From CALFXN01 sp937957815 (GTDB taxonomy: Bacteria > Synergistota > Synergistia > Synergistales > Aminobacteriaceae): DNA of 64,000 bases. Made by a program: the position numbers and the translations under genes. The stretch lies in NCBI GenBank assembly GCA_036788195.1, contig DAIQNX010000004.1, positions 58,545 to 122,544 on the forward strand, given 5' to 3'. Of the stretch, positions 18,925 to 27,071 are shown piece after piece (position 1 is the first letter of the stretch; each line of letters starts with the position of its first letter). The notes under the pieces are model-generated. The model saw only the letters and a program-made list of their open reading frames with translations, ran no database searches and had not been told where the DNA came from.

Positions 18925-19531
18925 CGACGAGCATCCCGGGCGCGACGCGGGCTCTCAGGTCCGACACGTCCTGGTTGCGCATCCGGATGCACCCTTCCGA
19001 AACCCTTCCGCCGATGGACAGGGGGTCATGGGTCCCGTGGATCCCGATCCCCTGCCATCCGGTCTTCAGCCGGATGAACCATGGACCGTACGCTCCCCGG
19101 ATCGGTCCCTTGCCGTCGCCGAAGTCGTGCGTCCACGAGGACGCATCCTGAACCCTGTCGACAGAGAAACGCCCTTCGGGCGTACGGTTGTCGCCCGATC
19201 GCGTCTTGTTGCCGCCGTTCTTTCCGACGGCGATCGGATAGGATCTCTCGACTTCGGTTCCTCTGTAGAGAAGCAGCGTGTAGCGGCTTTTCACGATGCG
19301 TATCCACCGCCGGTCGCGCTCGACGCGTTCGGTCAGCGGGGGAAGGTCTTTCTGCGGGAACGGCTCGAAGGCGGGTGTCGGCCGGGCTGGTTCGACCGGG
19401 GTCGCGAACGGTTCGGACGGCTTTGTCGGAGGAGACGGCTGCCGGAGCGAACGGAAGAAAAGGACTCCCCCTCCGATGGAAAGGAGCAGGACGATTCCGA
19501 AGACGAAGTATACGAGCTTTCCGGTACGAAT
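18911..19531 (-). CDS. L,D-transpeptidase (YkuD), with probable ATT start codon
   Basis: Membrane-anchored enzyme: a hydrophobic segment begins a few residues from the N-terminus, followed by a Pro-rich linker and a YkuD domain. The motif region is IGIHGTHDPLSIGG then SEGCIRM, with the catalytic Cys. It would cross-link or modify murein in the periplasm. The only in-frame ATG/GTG/TTG upstream is TTG at 19609, which is itself the -35 box of a promoter, so it cannot be the start. ATT at 19531 has GGAGGG 7 nt upstream and gives 206 residues. Confidence 0.8.
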   Translation of the reverse strand: MRTGKLVYFVFGIVLLLSIGGGVLFFRSLRQPSPPTKPSEPFATPVEPARPTPAFEPFPQKDLPPLTERVERDRRWIRIVKSRYTLLLYRGTEVERSYPIAVGKNGGNKTRSGDNRTPEGRFSVDRVQDASSWTHDFGDGKGPIRGAYGPWFIRLKTGWQGIGIHGTHDPLSIGGRVSEGCIRMRNQDVSDLRARVAPGMLVVIED

Positions 19532-19579
19532 GGAGCATCCCTCCGCGGCCGATTCGTATGGCGCGTTCGCGCCGCAAGG

Positions 19580-19609
19580 AGTGTATCGGCCGCGGAGGCG
19601 ACGTGTCAA
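19580..19609 (-). promoter_or_regulatory. Promoter of the L,D-transpeptidase gene
   Basis: TTGACA (19604-19609), 18-bp spacer, TACACT (19580-19585) on the minus strand. Transcription would start near 19573, downstream of the TTG at 19609. Confidence 0.8.
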
Positions 19610-19692
19610 GCGTCATTCCCGCGCGACGAAACCGCACCTCGTGTGCGTTTTTCCACTCCAAAATGTATACACAACACAGACAAAGTACCCTC

Positions 19693-19721
19693 TTGCCCTT
19701 CCGCCCCCAGGGTCGTACACT
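19693..19721 (+). promoter_or_regulatory. Promoter of the polyamine operon
   Basis: TTGCCC (19693-19698), 17-bp spacer, TACACT (19716-19721), about 48 bp upstream of the decarboxylase GTG. Confidence 0.7.
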
Positions 19722-19768
19722 ATGCTCGCTTTTTATCACGGTTCCCAAAAAAGAGGAGGAATATCGGA

Positions 19769-20953
19769 GTGGAACACCCCCCGGCTTACAGTTTCGACCT
19801 TGAGCGTTTCATGCCCAAGGAGCGGTTCGAGGCCATCAAAGCGTTCGCAGCGGACAAGGAAACACCCTTTCTCGTCATCGACCTCAAGCGGGTCGCACAG
19901 CACTACGATCAGCTCACGACAGGGCTCCCCTTCGCAAAAGTGTACTACGCCGTCAAGGCCAACCCGAATCCCGAAGTTCTGAAGCTGCTCATCGACAGAG
20001 GAAGCTGTTTCGATATCGCGTCGATCTACGAACTCGACTTGATGCTCGGACTGGGGGTTTCCCCTGACCGGCTCAGCTACGGCAACACGATCAAGAAGGC
20101 CGCGCACATCGCCTACGCGTATGAAAAGGGAATCAGACTCTTCGCCACGGATTCCGAGAGCGACCTGAACAAGATCGCGGAAAACGCTCCCGGCTCGAAG
20201 GTCTTCTTCCGGATCCTGATGGACGGCAGCGGCGCCGACTGGCCCCTCTCGAGGAAGTTCGGAGCCCATCCTGACACGATCTACAATCTCATCCTCTCCA
20301 CGCCCGCGCTCGGGCTCGACCCCTACGGCGTGTCGTTCCACGTGGGATCGCAGCAGCGCGACATCGGTCAGTGGGACAACGCCATCGCGACGGTCCGCTA
20401 CCTTTTCGAGGCCGTCAGGGAAAAGGGCGTTCCGCTCCGGATGATCAATCTCGGCGGCGGATTCCCCGCGAGGTACCTGTCGCCGACGTCGGAGACGAAC
20501 GTGTACACCGATGAGGTTACCCGTTTCCTCACCGAAGACTTTCCCGAGGGACTTCCCGACATCATCATCGAACCGGGGCGTTCCATGACGGGCGACTCGG
20601 GGCTCCTGGTCAGCGAAGTCGTCCTGATTTCAAAGAAGGCCGAGGCAAACCAGTATCGCTGGATATATCTCGACGTCGGAAAATTCGGCGGACTCATCGA
20701 GACGCTCGACGAGTCGATCAAGTACCCGATCTACGTCGAGCGCACGGGCGAGACGCAGGAGGTCATCCTGGCCGGACCGACATGCGACAGCATGGACATC
20801 CTCTACGAGACCGAGAAGTACAAACTCCCGCTCTCGCTCCGGGAAGGGGATCGGGTATATTTCTTCACGACGGGCGCCTACACGCAGAGTTATTCGTCGA
20901 TCTGCTTCAACGGCTTTCCGCCCCTCAGGGCGTACGTCTACGACAAAGACTGA
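19769..20953 (+). CDS. PLP-dependent ornithine/lysine-type decarboxylase (alanine-racemase fold)
   Basis: A 394-residue group IV decarboxylase. PLP Lys63 lies in YYAVKANPNP, HVGSQQ follows, the glycine loop is LGGGFP, the phosphate site EPGR, and GPTCDSMD carries the active-site Cys. This pattern matches ornithine decarboxylase; lysine activity is possible. The neighbouring spermidine synthase supports putrescine production. GTG at 19769 follows AGAGGAGG; a much longer open frame upstream to 19028 is antisense to the transpeptidase and rejected. Confidence 0.88.
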   Translation: MEHPPAYSFDLERFMPKERFEAIKAFAADKETPFLVIDLKRVAQHYDQLTTGLPFAKVYYAVKANPNPEVLKLLIDRGSCFDIASIYELDLMLGLGVSPDRLSYGNTIKKAAHIAYAYEKGIRLFATDSESDLNKIAENAPGSKVFFRILMDGSGADWPLSRKFGAHPDTIYNLILSTPALGLDPYGVSFHVGSQQRDIGQWDNAIATVRYLFEAVREKGVPLRMINLGGGFPARYLSPTSETNVYTDEVTRFLTEDFPEGLPDIIIEPGRSMTGDSGLLVSEVVLISKKAEANQYRWIYLDVGKFGGLIETLDESIKYPIYVERTGETQEVILAGPTCDSMDILYETEKYKLPLSLREGDRVYFFTTGAYTQSYSSICFNGFPPLRAYVYDKD

Positions 20954-20977
20954 CGCCATGCGCCGGGAAGGGAGGAC

Positions 20978-21829
20978 ATGAACGTGGAGACGCGACCGAG
21001 ACGCCGCTGCGAAGTATGGTTCGCGGAGGAGCAGACGCGCGACATGCGCTTGTCGCTTCGCGTCGGCGAGACGCTTCTTCGCGCGCAGACACCCTATCAG
21101 GAACTCGCCGTCATCGACACGCCCGAATACGGACGCATGATGGTCCTCGACGGCGCGATCCAGATCTCGGAGCGCGACGAGTTCTGCTATTCCGAGATGA
21201 TGGCCCACATCCCGCTCTGCGCCCATCCCGCTCCCGCGTCCGTTCTGATCGTCGGCGGCGGCGACGGAGCCGTGCTTCGCGAGGTACTGCGCCACCCGTG
21301 CGTCGAGCGGGCGGTCCTCGTCGATATCGACGAACAGGTCATCGCGGCTGCGCGGCGTTTTTTCCCCTCGATCGCCGCGTCGATGGACGATCCGCGCGCG
21401 GAAGTTCTGTGTACCGACGCGATCGCCTTCATCCGGGAGACGTTCGGCGAGTTCGACGTCGCGATCGTCGACAGCACGGATCCGGTCGATTTCGCGGCCG
21501 GTCTCTTCGAGGCGCCGTTCTACACGGACATCAGAAAGGCGCTGCGCGAGGACGGAATGGCCATCGCGCAGACGGAATCGCCGTTTTCGGACGCGAACGT
21601 CGTCACGGGAGCGGTCGGCGCGCTCCGGCGCGTCTTTCCCGACGTGCGCCTCTGCTGGGGTGCGATGCCGACATACCCGACCGGAATGTGGACGTATACG
21701 ATCGGCTCCTCGGCATACGACCCCTCCGTTCCGGTTCGACCCTGTCCGCCGGGAACGCGCTACTACACGCCGGACGTCCATCGGGCCGCGTTCGCCCTTC
21801 CGGCGTTTCTTTCGGAACTGATACAATAA
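20978..21829 (+). CDS. speE: Spermidine synthase (polyamine aminopropyltransferase)
   Basis: A 283-residue enzyme. Seen: TPYQELAVIDTPEYGRMMVL, DGAIQISERDEFCYSEMMAH, VGGGDGAVLREVL for decarboxylated SAM binding, and DSTDP. It transfers aminopropyl from decarboxylated S-adenosylmethionine to putrescine. It lies 24 bp after the decarboxylase and has GGGAGG before the ATG. No SAM decarboxylase gene is in the window. Confidence 0.93.
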   Translation: MNVETRPRRRCEVWFAEEQTRDMRLSLRVGETLLRAQTPYQELAVIDTPEYGRMMVLDGAIQISERDEFCYSEMMAHIPLCAHPAPASVLIVGGGDGAVLREVLRHPCVERAVLVDIDEQVIAAARRFFPSIAASMDDPRAEVLCTDAIAFIRETFGEFDVAIVDSTDPVDFAAGLFEAPFYTDIRKALREDGMAIAQTESPFSDANVVTGAVGALRRVFPDVRLCWGAMPTYPTGMWTYTIGSSAYDPSVPVRPCPPGTRYYTPDVHRAAFALPAFLSELIQ

Positions 21830-21884
21830 CACCGCGTCGGGATCCGCCCGGCTACCGGGATACGAGTTGGAGGGAACGGAGAGT

Positions 21885-22823
21885 ATGAGAGTGTTGGTTG
21901 CCCTCGGGGGCAATGCGATTCTGCAGCCCGGACAGAAGGGCGTCGCCGCCGAACAGCGGGAGAACGTCCAGAAGACCGTGGACCAGATCGTCCGCATGAT
22001 ACGGGCGTCGCACGAAGTCGTCATCACGCACGGCAACGGACCGCAGGTCGGCGCCATCCTGATCCAGAACGAGTTGGGAGCCGCGAAGGTTCCGGCAATG
22101 CCGATGGACATCTGCGGAGCTGAAAGCCAGGGACTCATCGGCTATATGTTCTGCCAGAGCCTCGGGAACACGATGCTCCGCGAGGGGATCCCCGGCAGGG
22201 AGCCTGTATGTCTCGTCACGCGTGTCGAAGTCGATCCCGCGGACCCCGCGTTCGCCCACCCCACGAAGCCCGTCGGCCCCTTCTCCACCGAAGAGGCCGC
22301 CAGGCGTCGCATGGCCGAGACGAACGAACGCTGGATCGACGACGCGGGCCGGGGCTGGCGTCGTGTCGTCGCGTCGCCCGACCCGAAGGGCATCGTCGAG
22401 CGGAACGTCATCACCGCCCTCGTGGCGAAAGGGTTCGTCGTCGTCGCGTCGGGAGGCGGCGGAATTCCCGTGATCCGGCGTTCCGACGGTTCGCTCGAAG
22501 GCGTCGAGGCCGTCATCGACAAGGATCTCGCGGGAGAACGCCTCGCGGCGGAGGTCGGAGCGGATGTTCTTATGATTCTCACGGATGTCCCGGCTGTCGC
22601 CGTCCACTACCGTCAGCCCGGAGAGCGGTGGCTCGGGAAAGTCACGACGGACGAGGTCGAGGCGTTCGAGAAGGAAGGGCACTTCAGGGCCGGATCGATG
22701 GGGCCGAAGGTCAAAGCCGCGCTGCGCTTCGTCCGGAACGGGGGAAAACGCGCCATCATCGCGAGCCTGAACAACGCGATCGAAGCGCTCGACGGAACGT
22801 CCGGAACGCAGATCGTTCCATAG
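21885..22823 (+). CDS. arcC: Carbamate kinase
   Basis: A 312-residue amino-acid kinase family protein. Motifs are VALGGNAI at the N-terminus, THGNGPQVG near residue 50, and ASGGGGIPV near 200. It makes ATP and carbamate from carbamoyl phosphate, the last step of arginine, citrulline or purine degradation. ATG 21885 gives the usual family length; GGAGGG lies upstream. It follows speE by 55 bp and ends at a terminator, so it appears to be part of the polyamine operon. arcA and arcB are not in the window. Confidence 0.93.
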   Translation: MRVLVALGGNAILQPGQKGVAAEQRENVQKTVDQIVRMIRASHEVVITHGNGPQVGAILIQNELGAAKVPAMPMDICGAESQGLIGYMFCQSLGNTMLREGIPGREPVCLVTRVEVDPADPAFAHPTKPVGPFSTEEAARRRMAETNERWIDDAGRGWRRVVASPDPKGIVERNVITALVAKGFVVVASGGGGIPVIRRSDGSLEGVEAVIDKDLAGERLAAEVGADVLMILTDVPAVAVHYRQPGERWLGKVTTDEVEAFEKEGHFRAGSMGPKVKAALRFVRNGGKRAIIASLNNAIEALDGTSGTQIVP

Positions 22824-22848
22824 CCGAAGCGATCATCGGTTCTTTCGC

Positions 22849-22882
22849 GGGGCGGAGGCCGAACCTCCGCCCCCCTTTTTTA
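22849..22882 (+). terminator. Intrinsic terminator after carbamate kinase
   Basis: GGGGCGGAGG (22849-22858), 5-nt loop, CCTCCGCCCC (22864-22873), followed by CCTTTTTTA. Confidence 0.92.
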
Positions 22883-22886
22883 TTGC

Positions 22887-23978
22887 TTACGCGAAGGCCC
22901 TCGGCCAGAGCTCCCCGAACAGCGAAAGCTGCGAAGGCGCAGGAACCCGCAGCCGAACGCAGCACGCACCGATCCTTTCGAAGCACTCCCCCGGTTCCGT
23001 CCGAATGCCGACCTTCATCAGCCGTTCGTAGAGATTCCCCTCGCGTCGGTCGCAGACCAGCATGATCGGCACTGCGGGGTCGGTGCGCGCGACCGAAACG
23101 CCGGGCGTCGCCCCCGCACATTCGAGCACGCGCCGTTTAACGCCGGTGACGGCTTCGCGAGTCCGGCGCGGATACTCCGCGTCCTTCATGACCTCCGGAA
23201 GGACGGCAAGCGCCACGCTGTTCAGCGGAAACGGGTCTTCGACGATCCGGAGGAGCGCCATGGCCCTCGGGTCGCGGAGAACGCCGTATCCGGCGCGCAG
23301 CCCGGCCAGGCCCCATCCCTTCGAGAAACTGCGCACGCAGATGATCGAGTCGTGAAAGAGCGTCATGGCGGACTCCTCGCGAGGGATATAGTCACCGTAG
23401 GCTTCGTCCACGATCAGGAACGCGCCGCTTTCCGCGCAACGGTCCGCGAGGCGGACCACGTCGTCGAGCGGCGCCGTCCATCCGGTCGGGTTGTGCGGCC
23501 GGTCGAAATACACGAGAGCCGTTTCCTCCGTCACGGACGACGCGATGCGTTCCGTGTCGGGGGTATAGTCCGGAGCGTCGAGAGGCACGACGCTCACGTC
23601 GCTTCCGGACAACCGGAACGCAAGCAGTCCGGAGGTGAACTGAGGCGCCATGCCGATGACGCGCGCTCCGGGGCCGCACAGGGAACGCGCGATGGTCGAG
23701 AGCACGCCGATCGAGCCGCACCCGAAGAACAGCTGCTCGGGGCCGAACGCATCCTTCCAGCAGGAACAGATCTCCCGGACGAGGGAGTCCTTGTCGGCGG
23801 GATAGGTATCCACCCCGAAGGAGGCGCGTTCGAGGACGCGTCGCGCCGATTCGGGCGTCCCGAGCGGATTGCAGCCGAGAGCGCAATCGACGAGGACCGG
23901 ACGTTCCTCGCGAAGGTTCGCGTACTCCGGCCCGTACTCCCGCCTGAGCCAGTCGGGAATCCATTGAGACCACGTCAT
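22887..23978 (-). CDS. Class I/II aminotransferase (HisC/CobD-like)
   Basis: A 363-residue fold-type I PLP enzyme. Seen: FGCGSIGVLS for phosphate binding, DRPHNPTGW, VDEAYGDY, and the PLP lysine in SFSKGWGLAGLRAGYG. This resembles histidinol-phosphate aminotransferase and threonine-phosphate decarboxylase (CobD); no his or cob neighbours are present, so the substrate is open. ATG 23978 has AAGGGAG 10 nt upstream; 10 more residues from 24008 lack a site. Confidence 0.85.
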   Translation of the reverse strand: MTWSQWIPDWLRREYGPEYANLREERPVLVDCALGCNPLGTPESARRVLERASFGVDTYPADKDSLVREICSCWKDAFGPEQLFFGCGSIGVLSTIARSLCGPGARVIGMAPQFTSGLLAFRLSGSDVSVVPLDAPDYTPDTERIASSVTEETALVYFDRPHNPTGWTAPLDDVVRLADRCAESGAFLIVDEAYGDYIPREESAMTLFHDSIICVRSFSKGWGLAGLRAGYGVLRDPRAMALLRIVEDPFPLNSVALAVLPEVMKDAEYPRRTREAVTGVKRRVLECAGATPGVSVARTDPAVPIMLVCDRREGNLYERLMKVGIRTEPGECFERIGACCVRLRVPAPSQLSLFGELWPRAFA

Positions 23979-24028
23979 TGAATCACAGCTCCCTTCCGAA
24001 TGCATCATGCTACTATAGATTCAGATCG

Positions 24029-24065
24029 AAAAAAAGAAAAGCGGACCGGCTGCAAGCCGATCCGC
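24029..24065 (-). terminator. Terminator after the 52-residue ORF
   Basis: GCGGACCGGCT (24041-24051) pairs with AGCCGATCCGC (24055-24065) with one wobble. The minus-strand RNA then reads UUUUCUUUUUUUCG. Confidence 0.85.
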
Positions 24066-24139
24066 CAGAAGAACCCTGTATGACCACGTCCGTCGCCTGT
24101 GAACGTTCGTTGAGATACAAAAGGCCGCTCGTTACTCTC

Positions 24140-24298
24140 CTAGTTGTGGATCACGAGGATCCGGTTCCTTCCGTCGTGCGACGTCCGGGAAATGCGACCT
24201 GCATTTTCCGGATTCGCCGGGAGGAAGCTGCCGTCGGGCAGCCGCCAGTGCGGCATTCCGTCGAGAGAGACGAGCTTCATCGTTTCGGTTCCTGTCAT
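24140..24298 (-). CDS. Small protein of unknown function (52 residues)
   Basis: A short ORF with its own promoter, a GGGGGGG-rich ribosome site 6 nt before the ATG and its own terminator, which is good evidence that it is expressed. The product has no signal peptide or membrane segment; it is polar with basic residues near the end, and ends in ILVIHN. I do not recognise the family. It lies between the aminotransferase and the peptide-binding protein gene but is transcribed separately. Confidence 0.65.
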   Translation of the reverse strand: MTGTETMKLVSLDGMPHWRLPDGSFLPANPENAGRISRTSHDGRNRILVIHN

Positions 24299-24335
24299 GT
24301 ATTCACCCCCCCTTGCATATTCATTGCAAAGGAAT

Positions 24336-24364
24336 ATTCTACTCCTCCATCTCCATTTTGTCAC
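24336..24364 (-). promoter_or_regulatory. Promoter of the 52-residue ORF
   Basis: GTGACA (24359-24364), 17-bp spacer, TAGAAT (24336-24341) on the minus strand, about 38 bp upstream of the ATG. Confidence 0.7.
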
Positions 24365-24380
24365 GCATGAAAATTTTCGG

Positions 24381-24423
24381 CAAAAAAGACGGGCTGCGGA
24401 GCACGACATTCCCGCAGCCCGTC
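24381..24423 (-). terminator. Intrinsic terminator of the opp operon
   Basis: A 12-bp stem GACGGGCTGCGG (24388-24399) and CCGCAGCCCGTC (24412-24423); the minus-strand RNA continues with UUUUUUG. Confidence 0.9.
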
Positions 24424-24469
24424 CTCGCGTCGAATAGAGCGGCACGTGATCTCTGTTCCGAAGCGATTC

Positions 24470-26014
24470 TTATTTCACATCCATCTCGTAGGCGAGTATC
24501 GACTTGTCCGAGCGGGGCGTGAAGGCGATACCCTCTTTCCTGCCGTACAGATCCTGCTGGAAGTAGAGCGGAACGACGCCGCCGTCGGCAACGATGAGCG
24601 CCGCGGCATCCTCGAGGATCGCCGCGCGCTTTGCCGGGTCGGCCGTCGCGTCGGCCGAGTCGATGAGTTTGTCGAACTCGGGATTCGCGTAGTGCCCCCG
24701 ATTGGAGCCTCCCTTGGCGGGATTCTTGCCCCGCGTGTAGAAGAGGACGCTCGCCATCTCGCCGACGTCGATCGGTTCGGACCACCCCGTCATGACGAGG
24801 CTCGACTTGTCGCCGGGACGCACGAAGTCGAAGAAGACGGACTTCGGGTGAAGACGGAGCTCGATCTGGATCCCGACCTTCGTGAGCTGGCTCGCGAGGG
24901 CCTGCGCGACCTGTCCGTCATTCACGTATCGGCCGTTGGGCGCGTCGAGGTATATCTTGAATCCATCGGGATAGCCGGCTTCGGCGAGGAGTTTCTTCGC
25001 TTCCGCGGGGTCATAGGCGGGGGCGGGGATCTTCTTCGTGTAGCCGCGCCGTCCCTCGAGGACGAGCTGGTTCGTCGCGTACGCGTTTCCGTTCATGATC
25101 ATTTTGACGATCGCGTCGCGGTTGATGGCCAGCGAGAGCGCCTTGCGGACGCGGATGTCGTTGAAGGGGTTTCTGTCGAGACCGATGATTCCGGCCCCTT
25201 TCGGCCGGTTCGCGTCGACGTGGAGGTAGATGAGGCGTTCGCTCGGACGGTCGATGACCTCGAATCCCTTCGTTCCCTTCACCTTTTCGACGTCGCGGAC
25301 GGGAACGTCTTCGATGATGTCGACCTCTCCCGTGAGGAGCGCCGCCGTACGCGTCGCGGCGTTGCTGATCGGACGCATCGTCACTTTCGCGATCTTCGGA
25401 GCGCCGCCCCAGTACGCGTCGTTGCCCTTCATCGTAATGTGGTCTTCCTTGACCCACTCCTGGAAGATGTACGGCCCGGTGCCTATCGGCGCCTGATTGA
25501 ACTTCTCGGGCCCGACCTTCGTCCTGTACGCCTTCGGGAGGATCCGGAGCGGGACGAGCGATTCGAGAAGGATGGCCGTCGGAACGGACGTGATGATTTT
25601 GACCGTGTGCGGATCGACGATCCGGACCTCCTTGATCGACGCCGTGAAGTTCTTCAGGAGCGACGTCCGGCACACGTCGATCGTGTAGGCCACGTCCTCT
25701 GCCGTAAAATCGCTGCCGTCGTGAAACTTCACGCCCTTGCGGAGAGCGAACGTCCACGTGAGGTTATCGTCGCCGACCGACCACGACGTCGCGAGTCCGG
25801 GGACCGGAATGCCCCTCGGGTCGCTGTTGAAGAGCCCGTCGTACATGAAGCGCCCCATCGTGTTCGTAATCGTCTCGTCCTGCTGCGACGGATCCATGAA
25901 AAGCGCGTCCGACGCGAGTCCGATGACGAGGCTCTTCTCCGCCGCCACCGCCGCCGTACACATCAGCAGCGACAGAGCACACACCGCCAGTATTGCCGCA
26001 AACCTTCTGCCCAT
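24470..26014 (-). CDS. Peptide/nickel-type ABC transporter substrate-binding protein (SBP_bac_5)
   Basis: A 514-residue exported protein: signal peptide with VAA/EKS cleavage at about residue 25, then the family start LVIGLASDALFMDPSQ. Family landmarks include LRKGVKFHDGSDFTAEDVAY, GTGPYIFQEW and DIRVRKALSLAINRDAI. It delivers oligopeptides or similar ligands to the permeases encoded upstream. Last gene of the M20-oppBCDF-oppA operon, 55 bp after oppF. Confidence 0.93.
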   Translation of the reverse strand: MGRRFAAILAVCALSLLMCTAAVAAEKSLVIGLASDALFMDPSQQDETITNTMGRFMYDGLFNSDPRGIPVPGLATSWSVGDDNLTWTFALRKGVKFHDGSDFTAEDVAYTIDVCRTSLLKNFTASIKEVRIVDPHTVKIITSVPTAILLESLVPLRILPKAYRTKVGPEKFNQAPIGTGPYIFQEWVKEDHITMKGNDAYWGGAPKIAKVTMRPISNAATRTAALLTGEVDIIEDVPVRDVEKVKGTKGFEVIDRPSERLIYLHVDANRPKGAGIIGLDRNPFNDIRVRKALSLAINRDAIVKMIMNGNAYATNQLVLEGRRGYTKKIPAPAYDPAEAKKLLAEAGYPDGFKIYLDAPNGRYVNDGQVAQALASQLTKVGIQIELRLHPKSVFFDFVRPGDKSSLVMTGWSEPIDVGEMASVLFYTRGKNPAKGGSNRGHYANPEFDKLIDSADATADPAKRAAILEDAAALIVADGGVVPLYFQQDLYGRKEGIAFTPRSDKSILAYEMDVK

Positions 26015-26069
26015 AATCCTGTTTCCCCCCTTGGAAGAATATGTGATCCGAACAGCAGCCTCCCGGCTG

Positions 26070-27071
26070 TCAGTTCCCGATTGCGTGGCACGCGACCATC
26101 CGCCCCGCCCATTCGCGGATCTCCGGGCGCTCCGTCGTGCAGATCTCCATCCTCTGCGGGCACCTGTTCGCGAAGGGACACCCCGGAGGAAGATGAATGG
26201 GGCTTGGGACGTCCCCTTTGAGAGGTTCGGCCGTCGCCGTTCGGTCGAGCGTCGGCGCGGCCGAGAGCAGCGCCTTTGTATAGGGGTGCATCGGTTGGCC
26301 GAAGATCCGGTCGCATGTCCCCTGTTCGACGAGAAATCCGAGATACATGATCCCGAGCCGCTCCGTGACGTGCCTGACGACCGAGAGGTCGTGGGCGATG
26401 AAGAGATACGACAGGGAAAACTCGTCCCGGAGATCCATCATGAGGTTGAGTACCTGCGCCTGAATCGATACGTCGAGCGCGGATACGGGTTCGTCGGCGA
26501 CGATGAAGGCCGGATTGGTCGAGAGAGCGCGCGCGATCCCGATCCGCTGGCGCTGTCCTCCCGAAAACTGGTGCGGGTAGCGGTCCGCCTGCTCCGGCCG
26601 GAATCCGACGATGTCGAGAAGACGGTACATTTTCTCGTATGCCTCGTCCCGGCCGGACACGATTCCGTGAAAGACCATGGGCTCCATGACGATGTCCCGG
26701 ATTCTCTGCCGCGGATTCAACGACGCGTACGGATCCTGGAAGATCATCTGCATCTTCCGTCGCACGTGCATCATCTGCGACGGCGTATGCCGCGAGATAT
26801 CCTCCCCGTCGAAGACGATGCTCCCCGCCTTCGGTTCCAGAAGCCGGACGACGGTCCTCGCCGTCGTCGATTTGCCGCAGCCGGACTCGCCGACCAGACT
26901 GAAAACCTCGCCGCGCTTCACGGAAAACGAGACTCCGTTGACCGCGTGGACGACGCGCTTGGGCTTCCCCGTCAGCCGGTCCGTGAGTCCCCTGCGCTGC
27001 TCGAAGCTCTGGACGAGGCCGGAGACCTCGAGAATCGCTTCCGGAGTGGCGCATTCATTTCTATCGGGCAC
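26070..27071 (-). CDS. Oligopeptide ABC transporter ATPase, OppF/DppF type
   Basis: A 333-residue ATPase. Walker A GESGCGKST, Q-loop FQDPYASLNPR, signature QFSGGQRQRIGIARAL, Walker B FIVADEPVSALD, and a C-terminal cysteine-rich oligopeptide domain (CPFANRCPQRMEIC) that may bind an Fe-S cluster. GTG 27071 has GGGGAG 7 nt upstream and overlaps the oppD end by 11 bp. Confidence 0.92.
   Translation of the reverse strand: MPDRNECATPEAILEVSGLVQSFEQRRGLTDRLTGKPKRVVHAVNGVSFSVKRGEVFSLVGESGCGKSTTARTVVRLLEPKAGSIVFDGEDISRHTPSQMMHVRRKMQMIFQDPYASLNPRQRIRDIVMEPMVFHGIVSGRDEAYEKMYRLLDIVGFRPEQADRYPHQFSGGQRQRIGIARALSTNPAFIVADEPVSALDVSIQAQVLNLMMDLRDEFSLSYLFIAHDLSVVRHVTERLGIMYLGFLVEQGTCDRIFGQPMHPYTKALLSAAPTLDRTATAEPLKGDVPSPIHLPPGCPFANRCPQRMEICTTERPEIREWAGRMVACHAIGN

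Noticed and set aside
19028..19768. Upstream extension of the decarboxylase frame
   Set aside because: It is antisense to the L,D-transpeptidase and its promoter; the family start and AGAGGAGG site place the beginning at 19769.
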